Part shown: positions 1-8,548 of the stretch, piece after piece
Position numbering within the stretch: the first letter of the stretch is position 1
Layout of the letters: each line of letters opens with the position of its first letter
Origin: SAR92 clade bacterium H231
GTDB lineage: Bacteria; Pseudomonadota; Gammaproteobacteria; Pseudomonadales; Porticoccaceae
Direction of reading: 5' to 3'
Length of the DNA stretch: 64,000 bases
NCBI GenBank assembly: GCA_025153775.1
Contig: JAOALC010000001.1
Span: forward strand, 744,001-808,000
Program-made: the position numbers and the translations under genes
The notes under the pieces: model-generated
Database searches by the model: none
What the model was told of the DNA's origin: nothing
The model's input: only the letters and a program-made list of their open reading frames with translations

Positions 1-219
1 GTGATCAGTGCGGCATCGATTCTGGCGAAGGTGGTGCGCGACCAGGAGATGCTCGAAATGGATGGAAAATACCCAGGCTATGGTTTTGACAGCAATAAAG
101 GCTATGGCACTGCCCAGCATCTTGAGGCGCTGCAGAGACTGGGTCCAACCCCTATTCATCGGCGCTCATTTGCACCGGTGAAGGATGGGTTGCATCTTGA
201 GCAGTCGCCACTGTTCTAG
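1..219 (+). CDS. rnhB: Ribonuclease HII, 3' end only
   Basis: This is the last 72 codons of RNase HII, the cytoplasmic endonuclease that cuts the RNA strand of RNA-DNA hybrids and starts removal of misincorporated ribonucleotides. The gene enters from the left edge, so the GTG at base 1 is an internal codon and not a start. The family's C-terminal signatures are visible: [10 protein letters not shown], the YPGYGF block, the KGYGT motif and the HRRSFAPVK block near the end. In related bacteria rnhB sits directly before dnaE; here a ketoacyl synthase gene separates them. Identification is firm from the motifs. Confidence 0.95.
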   Translation: MISAASILAKVVRDQEMLEMDGKYPGYGFDSNKGYGTAQHLEALQRLGPTPIHRRSFAPVKDGLHLEQSPLF

Positions 220-276
220 GGTTTTATACGTTTTCGAATAATTGTCCGCTCTGAGTCCTAAAATAGTAGTTAGGGC

Positions 277-305
277 TTGAGTTAAAGGCGTGCAAGCTTT
301 ACATT
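277..305 (+). promoter_or_regulatory. Putative sigma70 promoter for the KAS III-dnaE pair
   Basis: TTGAGT at 277-282 and TACATT at 300-305 are separated by 17 bases. They lie 41 bases before the likely TTG start at 346 in the only non-coding gap of this segment. Assignment is by pattern only. Confidence 0.4.
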
Positions 306-345
306 CATTCTAATAAAATCATTCAGAAATTACGGGGTGTTTGGC

Positions 346-1437
346 TTGAATTACGCAGAAATCACAGGCTGGGGCAAATATGCACCACCCCTGTTAATGA
401 CCAATGATGATATGGCAAAAGTTGTGGATACCAGCGACGAGTGGATATTTTCTCGCTCTGGTATTCGCCAGCGCCACTACAGTCATGTCTCTGTAGGAGA
501 GATGGGTTGGTTAGCTGCTGAGAGAGCTCTGGCGGCAGCAGGTATTGATGCTGCTGATATTGATCTGGTAGTTCTGGGTTCCACCACGCCTGAAGAGATT
601 TGTCCCAATACCGCGAGTTTTATTAAAAACCAGTTGGGCGCCACCAAGGCGGCTGCCTTTGACCTTAATTCGGCCTGTACCAGCTGGCTGTATGCCATGA
701 ACGTGGCCACAGATATGATCAAGGCCGGGTCGGTTAAAAAGGCAGTGGTTATTGGCTCTGAGCGCCTTTCTCTGGCTATGGACTGGAGTAAGCGAGAGTC
801 CTGCTTTCTGTTTGGCGACGGTGCCGGCGCTGTGGTCATTGAGGCCACTGAGCAGAAGTTGGGGCTGTTATCCGCCCATATGAGCTGTGTCCCCGATAGC
901 AGGGAGTGTCTACACCTGCCCAGCTGGGGCATGTCACCAAAGCATATGACGGGCGATATTCATGTGTCGCTAAATTTCGAGGGTCAGGAAATCTTTAAGA
1001 GTGCCGTAAAAGGCATGGCTGATAGCATTGCGGAAGTTCTGGAGCGCGAGGGGTTGAGCGCCAGCGATATAGACCTGTTTATTCCCCATCAGGCCAATGT
1101 GCGTATTATTCAATCCCTGGCCAAGCGGCTCGACTTCCCTATGGAGAAAGTGGTGGTGTGCATAGATGAATATGCTAATACCAGCGCAGCTGCGATTCCG
1201 CTGGCACTCTGCGATGCGTTGGCAGATGATAAAGTCAAACCTGGTATGACTATTTTGACTGCATCATTTGGCGCCGGCCTCACCTGTGGTGCCGGTATTA
1301 TTCGCTGGAGTGATAGAGTTGTGCCACTGGGATCTTGCGACGCTGAAATAGCTCCCTACGAGGGCACAGTGTTTGATCTTATGAAAGATAGTTTTAACTA
1401 TTACGGAGTTGATGCTCAGCACCTGTTATCTAAATGA
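346..1437 (+). CDS. 3-oxoacyl-ACP synthase III family protein (KAS III, FabH-like)
   Basis: A thiolase-fold condensing enzyme of the FabH family, expected to condense an acyl-CoA with malonyl-ACP in the cytoplasm. The catalytic triad is intact: Cys111 in NSACTSW, His248 in PHQAN and Asn278 in EYANTSAA. The TSDEW and RSGIRQRH blocks near the N-terminus and the GDGAGA motif are typical of FabH. TTG 346 is chosen because a GGGG stretch lies 8 bases upstream and the protein then begins MNYAEITG, in line with other FabH proteins; GTG 337 is the alternative. The 363-residue length exceeds E. coli FabH (317), with a tail of about 40 residues. It overlaps dnaE by 4 bases (ATGA). It could be the housekeeping initiator or a special-substrate KAS III; sequence alone does not decide. 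Confidence 0.88.
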   Translation: MNYAEITGWGKYAPPLLMTNDDMAKVVDTSDEWIFSRSGIRQRHYSHVSVGEMGWLAAERALAAAGIDAADIDLVVLGSTTPEEICPNTASFIKNQLGATKAAAFDLNSACTSWLYAMNVATDMIKAGSVKKAVVIGSERLSLAMDWSKRESCFLFGDGAGAVVIEATEQKLGLLSAHMSCVPDSRECLHLPSWGMSPKHMTGDIHVSLNFEGQEIFKSAVKGMADSIAEVLEREGLSASDIDLFIPHQANVRIIQSLAKRLDFPMEKVVVCIDEYANTSAAAIPLALCDALADDKVKPGMTILTASFGAGLTCGAGIIRWSDRVVPLGSCDAEIAPYEGTVFDLMKDSFNYYGVDAQHLLSK

Positions 1438-4400
1438 CCCCTCAGTTCGTTCACCTAAGGCTACATTCTGAATACTCCCTGGTTGATGGCTTAGTACGCA
1501 TTAAGCCGCTGGCCAAAAAGGTTGCGGAAATGGGTATGCCAGCGGTTGCACTCACCGATTTCAATAATTTTTTTGGTCTGGTTAAGTTTTACAAAGCCAC
1601 ACAGGCCGCCGGAATAAAACCTATCCTGGGGGCAGATCTGCTGGTTCAGGATGAGACGGGAGAAGGCAAACCCACGCAGCTGCTGCTACTGGTAGCCGAC
1701 CAAAGCGGCTATCAAAACCTGACCAAATTAATCTCTAGAGCCTATCAGGAAGGTCAGCGCCAGGCTGTGCCCATGATTATGAAATCCTGGCTCAAGGACC
1801 AGAACCAAGGGCTGATTGCCCTGTCTGGTGGCCGAGGTGGTGATGTAGGTGTTGCTCTTATTTCCGGGCGCGATGCTGAAGCTGAGCAGTTGTTGCTCGA
1901 CTATATGCAGATTTTCCCCAATCGCTTTTACCTGGAATTACAACGTACAGGCCGGGCTGGAGAAGAAGATTATCTGCACGCAGCGGTTAATCTGGCCAGT
2001 CAGTATAGCTGCCCGGTGGTGGCCACCAATGATGTGCGCTTTATCGACGCCCAGGAGTTTGAAGCCCACGAGGCGAGGGTCTGCATTCATGAGGGGCGCG
2101 CTCTGGACGACCCGAGGCGTGAACGTCGCTATTCGGAAAATCAATACTTGCGCAGTGCTGAGGAGATGGTTGAGCTTTTCTCGGATATCCCCGAGGCTGT
2201 GCAAAACAGTATAGAGATCGCCAAACGCTGCACGCTCGAGCTGCGTCTAGGAGAGTATTTCCTGCCGGATTATCCCATCCCCGATGGGCTGACTATCAAT
2301 GAGTTTTTTATCAAGCTGTCTGAGGAGGGCCTTGAGGAACGTCTGGCCAAGCTATTTGATACCCAGTCTGCCGATTTCCCTGACACACAAAAGCTCTATG
2401 CAGAGAGGCTCAGGTTTGAGCTGGATATTATTATCCAAATGGGTTTTCCCGGTTATTTTCTGATTGTGATGGACTTTATTCGCTGGGCTAAAGACAACCA
2501 GATTCCCGTGGGCCCAGGTCGAGGTTCCGGCGCTGGTTCGCTGGTGGCCTATGCACTCAAGATCACTGATCTGGATCCCCTGGAATACGACCTGCTCTTT
2601 GAGCGCTTTCTCAATCCAGAGCGAGTGTCTATGCCTGATTTCGATATCGACTTCTGTATGGAGGGTCGCGATCGGGTGATTGCCTATGTGGCTGAGCAGT
2701 ATGGCCGGGATGCGGTAGCGCAGATTGTCACCTTTGGCACCATGGCGGCCAAAGCCGTAGTGAGAGATGTAGCCCGTGTTCAGGGCAAATCCTATGGCCT
2801 GGCGGACAAGTTATCCAAGCTGATTCCCTTTGAAGTGGGCATGACTCTGGAAAAAGCTGTTGAGCAGGAAGAAGAGCTGAAGCAGTTTCTCGCCCATGAT
2901 GATGAGGCTGCCGAGATCTGGAGCATGGCGCTGCAGCTTGAGGGCGTATCGCGAAACTGCGGGAAACATGCCGGTGGCGTGGTAATTGCGCCCACATTGA
3001 TCACAGATTTCTCGCCGGTTTACTGCGATGACAGTGGCAGTGGTGTGGTTACTCAGTTTGATAAAAATGATGTCGAGGAAGCTGGGCTGGTGAAGTTCGA
3101 CTTCCTGGGGCTGCGTACCCTGACCATTATTGACTGGGCGGTGCGCATGATCAATCGCACCAGAGCAACCCTGGGGGAGGAACCATTAGATATAGAGAAA
3201 ATACCCCTGGACGATACAGCCACCTATGAAATGATGCAGCGTGCAGAGACCACTGCAGTATTCCAGCTTGAATCTCGCGGCATGAAGGAGCTGATCAAAA
3301 AGCTTGGCCCCGACCGCTTTGAAGATATTGTGGCACTGGTTGCCCTGTTTCGCCCCGGCCCACTGCAGTCCGGTATGGTCGATGACTTTATTAACCGCAA
3401 AAAGGGCCGCGCGGAAGTTAGCTATCCCCATGTCCAGTATCAGCATGAATGCCTCAAGCCAGCGCTGGAGCCCACCTACGGCATTATTCTCTATCAGGAG
3501 CAGGTGATGCAGATTGCCCAGGAAATGGGTGGCTATACACTGGGCGGTGCGGACCTACTGCGCCGAGCCATGGGCAAGAAAAATGCAGATGAGATGGCCA
3601 AACAGCGAGAACTGTTTACCCAGGGAGCTTTAGAAAAAGGCTTTGCCGAAGACCTTGCCTCCAATATCTTCGACCTAATGGAAAAGTTTGCCGGCTACGG
3701 CTTCAATAAATCTCACAGTGCGGCCTATGCTCTGGTGGCCTATCAGACAGGTTGGCTAAAGGCGCATTATCCGGCTGAGTTTATGGCGGCCACCATCTCA
3801 TCGGATATGGACAAGACCGATAAGGTGGTGACCTTTATCGATGAATGCCGGGCGATGAAGCTAGATTTGTTACCGCCGGATGTCAATCGGGGGCAGTTCC
3901 ATTTTAGTGTCGATGCTGAAGGGCGTATTATTTACGGTCTGGGTGCAATCAAGGGGCTGGGTGAGGGGCCGGTGGAAAATATTATCGCCGCCCGAACCGA
4001 AGGTGGACCCTTTAAAGATCTGTTCGATTTCTGCGCCCGAGTGGACGGTCGCAAGGTCAACAAGCGTGCCCTAGAGGCCATGATTCGCAGCGGCGCTCTG
4101 GACCAAATTGGCCCTGATGGTGAGATGGGGTATCGCCGTGCAGTCATGCTAGCCGGTATGGATGAGGCGGTAAAATTAGCCGAGCAACATGCGCGCAATA
4201 CCAGCAGTGGCATGGGCGATCTGTTTGGTGAATCTGTAGTGGATAGCGCCTCTGATATTAACTACAACAGCTACAACGGGGCGCGCGCTCTATCAGTGCG
4301 CGAGCGCCTTAACGGCGAGAAAGAAACTCTGGGGCTGTACCTGACCGGCCATCCTATTGATGAGTACGAAGAGGAGCTGCGCTCCATGGTGCCCAATCGG

Positions 4401-4934
4401 ATTGTTGATGTGCGCCCAGGCAAGGATAACGTGATCCTGTCGGGCATGGTGATTGGCATGCGGATTATGAAAAATAAACGCGGTGAAAGCTTTGCATTTC
4501 TGACCATAGACGACAAAAGCGGGCGCATAGAGTTGTCGGTCTGGGCTGAGAAATTTAATGCCTACAGAGATATTCTCACTAAGGATGCGCTGCTGGTAAT
4601 TCAGGGTGCTGTGGCTGAGGATAGCTTTACCGGTGGCCTAAAAATGGTAGCTGAGTCTATTCAGTCTATTTACGAGGCGCGCTGCAGTAAGCTGAGTCGG
4701 CTGGAGCTATCAATTCCACAGACAGATAGCAGCGCGGATTGGGTGGATAAATTTCACGGCACTCTGGGTGATTTTAAGGACGGCAACTGTCCGGTCACCG
4801 TCCAGTACTCAGTGCCCAGTGCAGAGGGGCAGCTGCGGCTGGGGAGCCAGTGGCTGGTGCAGCCCAAAGATGAATTAATCAGTCGATTGCGCGAAGATTT
4901 TGGTAAAAACAGCGTCACCTTGCACTATCATTAG
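1434..4934 (+). CDS. dnaE: DNA polymerase III alpha subunit
   Basis: Replicative polymerase subunit, 1166 residues, close to E. coli DnaE (1160). The N-terminal PHP domain opens with LRLHSEYSLVDG. The C-family polymerase core contains GPGRGSGAGSLVAY and the catalytic-aspartate motif PDFDIDF, followed by the RPGPL and YQEQVMQIA blocks, the FNKSHSAAYA segment, a tandem HhH region, and an OB-fold near residues 990-1070. It begins at ATG 1434, overlapping the KAS III stop codon, so the two are probably translationally coupled. It forms the core polymerase with epsilon and theta and binds the beta clamp. No odd features were seen. Confidence 0.97.
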   Translation: MTPQFVHLRLHSEYSLVDGLVRIKPLAKKVAEMGMPAVALTDFNNFFGLVKFYKATQAAGIKPILGADLLVQDETGEGKPTQLLLLVADQSGYQNLTKLISRAYQEGQRQAVPMIMKSWLKDQNQGLIALSGGRGGDVGVALISGRDAEAEQLLLDYMQIFPNRFYLELQRTGRAGEEDYLHAAVNLASQYSCPVVATNDVRFIDAQEFEAHEARVCIHEGRALDDPRRERRYSENQYLRSAEEMVELFSDIPEAVQNSIEIAKRCTLELRLGEYFLPDYPIPDGLTINEFFIKLSEEGLEERLAKLFDTQSADFPDTQKLYAERLRFELDIIIQMGFPGYFLIVMDFIRWAKDNQIPVGPGRGSGAGSLVAYALKITDLDPLEYDLLFERFLNPERVSMPDFDIDFCMEGRDRVIAYVAEQYGRDAVAQIVTFGTMAAKAVVRDVARVQGKSYGLADKLSKLIPFEVGMTLEKAVEQEEELKQFLAHDDEAAEIWSMALQLEGVSRNCGKHAGGVVIAPTLITDFSPVYCDDSGSGVVTQFDKNDVEEAGLVKFDFLGLRTLTIIDWAVRMINRTRATLGEEPLDIEKIPLDDTATYEMMQRAETTAVFQLESRGMKELIKKLGPDRFEDIVALVALFRPGPLQSGMVDDFINRKKGRAEVSYPHVQYQHECLKPALEPTYGIILYQEQVMQIAQEMGGYTLGGADLLRRAMGKKNADEMAKQRELFTQGALEKGFAEDLASNIFDLMEKFAGYGFNKSHSAAYALVAYQTGWLKAHYPAEFMAATISSDMDKTDKVVTFIDECRAMKLDLLPPDVNRGQFHFSVDAEGRIIYGLGAIKGLGEGPVENIIAARTEGGPFKDLFDFCARVDGRKVNKRALEAMIRSGALDQIGPDGEMGYRRAVMLAGMDEAVKLAEQHARNTSSGMGDLFGESVVDSASDINYNSYNGARALSVRERLNGEKETLGLYLTGHPIDEYEEELRSMVPNRIVDVRPGKDNVILSGMVIGMRIMKNKRGESFAFLTIDDKSGRIELSVWAEKFNAYRDILTKDALLVIQGAVAEDSFTGGLKMVAESIQSIYEARCSKLSRLELSIPQTDSSADWVDKFHGTLGDFKDGNCPVTVQYSVPSAEGQLRLGSQWLVQPKDELISRLREDFGKNSVTLHYH

Positions 4935-4947
4935 TTTAACAATCACT

Positions 4948-4976
4948 TTGGCGCTTTACTCTGTAGATGTTAATAT
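4948..4976 (+). promoter_or_regulatory. Putative accA promoter with GCGCGCC discriminator
   Basis: TTGGCG (4948-4953), a 17-base spacer and TAATAT (4971-4976) are followed at once by GCGCGCC. The same seven bases follow the -10 boxes at 11850, 39414 and 43001. It lies just after the dnaE stop, giving accA its own promoter. Confidence 0.55.
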
Positions 4977-5008
4977 GCGCGCCACCAACCATCAGGGCAT
5001 TCCAGCAT

Positions 5009-5962
5009 ATGAATTTGAATTATCTTCCCTTTGAACAGCCAATTGCCGAACTGGAAGCAAAGATTGAAGAGCTGCATCTGGTGGGTAATGACAATGAATT
5101 GAATATTGCAGAAGAAGTTGCCAAGCTGCGTGATAAATCCCACAAGTTAACCCAGAATATCTATTCAAAGCTCAGTCCCTGGCAAGTAGTGCAGGTGGCT
5201 AGGCATCCCCAGCGACCCTATAGTCTAGATTATATCCAGCGAATTTTTACCGACTGGGAAGAGATGCATGGTGACCGCCACTTTGGCGATGACAGTGCTA
5301 TTGTGGGCGGTGTAGCTCGCCTCAACGACAAGCCGGTTATGGTTATAGGCGAAGAGAAGGGTCGTGGTGTCAGCGATAAAGTGATGCGCAACTTTGGCAT
5401 GCCTAAAGCTGAGGGGTATCGCAAAGCGCTGCGCCTGATGGAGACCGCCGAGCGTTTCAAAATGCCGGTTCTGACTCTGATAGATACTCCGGGAGCCTAC
5501 CCGGGGATTGACTCCGAAGAGCGCAATATCTCTGAGGCCATTGCCAGAAATCTGGCAGTTATGTCCCGGCTGAAAACGCCGATTATTTGCACTGTGATAG
5601 GCGAGGGCAGCTCAGGTGGAGCTCTGGCTATCGGTGTGGGTGACAGGTTAAATATGCTGCAATACAGCACTTATTTTGTAATCTCTCCAGAGGGTTGCGC
5701 CAATATTATCTGGAAAACCAGTGAGAAAGCTCCCCAGGCTGCTGAAGCCATGGGTGTGACATCAGATAACCTCGAGAGTCTGGGTATTGTCGATGAGACC
5801 ATTCCCGAGCCCCTAGGTGGCGCTCATCGGGATATTGAGGCCATGAGCAATAGCTTAAAGACGCGCCTCAGTGAACAGCTTGACGAGCTTCAGGCCATAC
5901 CTATAGACGAGCTGTTAGAGCGCCGCTACCAGCGGTTGATGTCCTACGGCAAGCCGGACTAG
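5009..5962 (+). CDS. accA: Acetyl-CoA carboxylase carboxyltransferase subunit alpha
   Basis: With AccD this subunit moves the carboxyl group from biotin to acetyl-CoA, producing malonyl-CoA for fatty acid synthesis. ATG 5009 is preferred over the in-frame ATG at 4967 because the protein then starts [16 protein letters not shown], aligned with E. coli AccA, and is 317 residues long (E. coli 319). The crotonase-fold blocks [16 protein letters not shown] and the oxyanion-hole segment [12 protein letters not shown] are all present. Order dnaE-accA is conserved in gammaproteobacteria; tilS, which often follows, is absent here. Confidence 0.96.
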   Translation: MNLNYLPFEQPIAELEAKIEELHLVGNDNELNIAEEVAKLRDKSHKLTQNIYSKLSPWQVVQVARHPQRPYSLDYIQRIFTDWEEMHGDRHFGDDSAIVGGVARLNDKPVMVIGEEKGRGVSDKVMRNFGMPKAEGYRKALRLMETAERFKMPVLTLIDTPGAYPGIDSEERNISEAIARNLAVMSRLKTPIICTVIGEGSSGGALAIGVGDRLNMLQYSTYFVISPEGCANIIWKTSEKAPQAAEAMGVTSDNLESLGIVDETIPEPLGGAHRDIEAMSNSLKTRLSEQLDELQAIPIDELLERRYQRLMSYGKPD

Positions 5963-6033
5963 TTTCTACGCCAGGCGTCCGTTTTGCGTAGCCCTGGCGC
6001 AGCAGCCCACTAGGGCTCTAGTCAAACCTTATT

Positions 6034-6729
6034 TTAACGCTCCTCTAGCAGCGATATAGCGGCCAGTGCCTCCGGGTCCTGAGACTTTAGCTTGTTGGCT
6101 ATATGGTGCTGGAAGAAGTAGCGGAAGTCGTCATTTTTGTCTGCAGCGTACAGGCACTCATCACCTGGCAGCACTGGGGTGTTAAGCATTTTTTCTTCAT
6201 CGATCAGCATAGCCTCCATAGAGCCATCATGGAGCAGCCTCCAGCTGACAACTTCTTTGAGCGTGATGCTGTGAAACCCGTCTGCAGATAGCACCGCATG
6301 GGTACCAATGGTGTCAGGTACCTCCTGAATAATTTCTCGCCCGGTCTCACACTGGTACTCATAATAGTCGGCGGCGGTCTCCAGCTCGACCACCTTGTGT
6401 AGAGGTGCAGCGAAAAATAGCTCATCGACCCCCTGGTCGTAATAGCCCTGCCACTGGCCATTTAAGGGGTCGTTGATTTCATCGCAGGCAACCAGTTCAT
6501 CGAGCCAGGGAACCAGGCCTACAACCTCTCCACTCAGGCGCAGGCCCCAGGCCAATACCTTGACAGAGAACAGTTTTTCCGGATTTTCGGAATTGCTGTA
6601 AAGCATCTCGAGGCCATCGAGTTCGGGGGCTATACGAATAAGTTTATTGTCAGAAAGTTCAGAGAGAGGTTTGCGGGTGAAGATATCGATCACGTTGTCC
6701 ATCTGGTGATCAAGAGCCGGTGTGGGCAT
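6034..6729 (-). CDS. Conserved-looking acidic protein of unknown function
   Basis: I do not recognise this 231-residue protein. ATG 6729 is chosen because AAGGAG lies about 8 bases upstream. No signal peptide, membrane segment or catalytic signature is visible, so it is probably cytoplasmic. It is rich in Asp, Glu and Leu. Segments such as VVGLVPWLDELVAC (near residue 70), a WQGYYDQG stretch and DECLYAADKNDDF look like ordered globular sequence, and codon composition resembles the neighbours. It stands alone, convergent with accA and divergent from epmC, with a 25-base palindrome (6805-6829) between it and epmC. No function is assigned. Confidence 0.8.
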   Translation of the reverse strand: MPTPALDHQMDNVIDIFTRKPLSELSDNKLIRIAPELDGLEMLYSNSENPEKLFSVKVLAWGLRLSGEVVGLVPWLDELVACDEINDPLNGQWQGYYDQGVDELFFAAPLHKVVELETAADYYEYQCETGREIIQEVPDTIGTHAVLSADGFHSITLKEVVSWRLLHDGSMEAMLIDEEKMLNTPVLPGDECLYAADKNDDFRYFFQHHIANKLKSQDPEALAAISLLEER

Positions 6730-6804
6730 AAATACTTCTCCTTGAGGCAGTTGGTAGCAAAACAGTACTAACACTACATAAGGTACTCCAGAATTTCACA
6801 AAGC

Positions 6805-6829
6805 ACAACAATTTGTGTTTTATTGTTGT
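6805..6829. repeat. Perfect inverted repeat, operator-like
   Basis: ACAACAAT (6805-6812) and ATTGTTGT (6822-6829) are exact inverse complements with a 9-base spacer. The site lies between the unknown gene and epmC, which are transcribed away from each other. Its AT-rich arms fit a protein-binding operator better than an RNA terminator. Confidence 0.5.
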
Positions 6830-6940
6830 CCAGGCTCTGAAAACACCTGTATATAAACGGGTTTGCAATCCAACCCGGCCTATCCATTTTGCTGTAAAAT
6901 ACCGCTTTGTTTTTGACGATTGCAAACAATATGCCGCGCG

Positions 6941-7597
6941 GTGAATTTCTTGGACAACAAAAAGACAGCTCAGTTTAATGCAAACTGTAATTTAAATTGG
7001 GATCAGCGGCTGGTTCAGAGCCCCGAAGTTCAGGCCTGTTATCAGGAGAATACTGGCACTGATCTGCAGCTAATTATTAAGTTGTTTGAGCAGCAGTTTT
7101 TTGACCAGTTTAATACCAGGCTTCAGTCTGGCGCCAGTGAGCCGATTTATTTGCCGGCCAGTGGCGACTGCGCCTGGCATCGTCTATTGTTTCGGCAGGA
7201 CTTTATCTCCAGCGCACTGCATGAAACAGCTCACTGGTGTATCGCCGGATTAGAGCGTCTTAAATTAGAGGACTTTGGTTACTGGTATAACCCGGATGGG
7301 CGCAGTGCTCGGCAGCAGAAAATCTTTGAGGACGCGGAGGTCAAGCCTCAGGCACTGGAGTGGATATTCTCTGTGGCCTGCAAACAGCGCTTTACCCTCA
7401 GCGTTGACAATCTTGACGGTGATAGCACCCTGGCTAGCGAGAGCTTTGCTGAGGCAGTGAGCCAGCAGGCGATAGACTGGTGTCGGCCAGGCAGATTACC
7501 AGGCAGGGCTGCGCTGTTTGTTGAGGCCCTCAGCGCCGGGTTCAACAGTCTGAATGCGCTGGATGCAATGCAGTATCAACGGCACAAACTTAATTAA
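6941..7597 (+). CDS. epmC: Elongation factor P hydroxylase
   Basis: EpmC (YfcM) hydroxylates the beta-lysyl-lysine of translation factor EF-P. The family core is clear: PIYLPA, then a metal-binding HETAHWCIAG motif near residue 94, DFGYWYNPDGR, FEDAEVKPQALEW and a DNLDGD segment, in the same order as in E. coli YfcM. The start is uncertain: GTG 6941 is used, but TTG 6920 and TTG 6950 are in frame and none has a strong ribosome site. The EpmA and EpmB partners and EF-P itself are not in this window, so modification of EF-P is inferred from the family. The exonuclease gene follows after 11 bases. Confidence 0.88.
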   Translation: MNFLDNKKTAQFNANCNLNWDQRLVQSPEVQACYQENTGTDLQLIIKLFEQQFFDQFNTRLQSGASEPIYLPASGDCAWHRLLFRQDFISSALHETAHWCIAGLERLKLEDFGYWYNPDGRSARQQKIFEDAEVKPQALEWIFSVACKQRFTLSVDNLDGDSTLASESFAEAVSQQAIDWCRPGRLPGRAALFVEALSAGFNSLNALDAMQYQRHKLN

Positions 7598-7608
7598 AAG
7601 CAGATTCT

Positions 7609-8517
7609 ATGCAAGCCTATTTAATTGACTCCTCTATTTATATTTTCCGCAGTTACTTTAGTTTGCCGGAAAACTGGCATGCTGTGGAATCCGGCTATCC
7701 CACCCATGCGGTCTATGGGTTTACCGGGTTTCTATTGGATATATTGCGCCAGAAACAGCCCCAACATCTTTTTTGTGCCTTTGACGAAAGTCTGGGTTCT
7801 GGTTTTCGCCATCAACTCTGTGCTGATTATAAATCTAATCGAGAGTTGCCCGATGAGGCTCTGGCTTTTCAACTCAATGCCTGCCGTCAGCTCTGTCGTG
7901 TATTAGGTATTAGTGAAATGGCCTCCAATACCTTTGAGGCAGATGATCTGATTGGTGGTGTGGCCAGTAAGGTTAGGCAGGCTAATGTCCAGCCGGTTTT
8001 TGTCAGTCGTGACAAAGATTTGATTCAGTTGGTACAGTCCAGCGACCTGTACTGGGACTTTGGCAAGTCCCAGCCTAAAAGCAGATCTCAGCTTGAAGCT
8101 GAGTTGAATATAGGATGTGGTCAGATGGCGGATCTGCTGGCGCTGATGGGAGACAGCAGTGACAGTATCGCAGGGGTCCCAGGTATTGGAGCCAAGACTG
8201 CACGAGAGCTGCTCTCCCATTATCCAGACATAGATGCCATTATGGAGCATCTGGATCAACTACAGGACCTACCTGTGCGGGGGGCCAAAAAGCTGGCTGA
8301 TAGGCTCGATGCTCATCGCGATCAACTGTTCCTTTCTCGCCAGTTGGCGACTATTGTGACTGATGTAGATGAAGCGCCGGGACTGCAGGAAATAGGCTGG
8401 CAGGGCATTTATCAGGATGCCTTTGAATTATTTTGCGATGAGATGGGGTTTGGGACAGCTTTTACCGGTCGCGCCAACCAGCTTAAGCAGAGAAACCAGA
8501 GCACTTTAACGCGCTAG
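7609..8517 (+). CDS. 5'-3' exonuclease / flap endonuclease family protein (Xni-like)
   Basis: A stand-alone protein of the 5'-3' exonuclease family, related to E. coli Xni/ExoIX and the N-terminal domain of DNA polymerase I. It has 302 residues (Xni 251). The N-terminal metal-binding aspartate is in LIDSSIYIFR, followed by the arch-region arginine-lysine block ADYKSNR, FEADDLIGG, SRDKDLIQLV, and a helix-hairpin-helix segment GDSSDSIAGVPGIGAKTA. These acidic residues coordinate the catalytic metals in the family. It may process flaps or 5' ends in replication and repair. The gene lies 11 bases after epmC and probably shares its transcript. Confidence 0.87.
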   Translation: MQAYLIDSSIYIFRSYFSLPENWHAVESGYPTHAVYGFTGFLLDILRQKQPQHLFCAFDESLGSGFRHQLCADYKSNRELPDEALAFQLNACRQLCRVLGISEMASNTFEADDLIGGVASKVRQANVQPVFVSRDKDLIQLVQSSDLYWDFGKSQPKSRSQLEAELNIGCGQMADLLALMGDSSDSIAGVPGIGAKTARELLSHYPDIDAIMEHLDQLQDLPVRGAKKLADRLDAHRDQLFLSRQLATIVTDVDEAPGLQEIGWQGIYQDAFELFCDEMGFGTAFTGRANQLKQRNQSTLTR

Positions 8518-8548
8518 ACCAACGACAGATTTTTAAAGAGTAGATAAA

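Noticed and set aside
1-219. Separate small gene starting at GTG 1
   Set aside because: The peptide is the C-terminal third of RNase HII; the start lies outside the window.
5966-6020. Hairpins after accA as a terminator
   Set aside because: CGCCAGG/CCTGGCG and AGCCC/GGGCT can pair, but no T run follows either on the plus strand or on the minus strand. Left unassigned.
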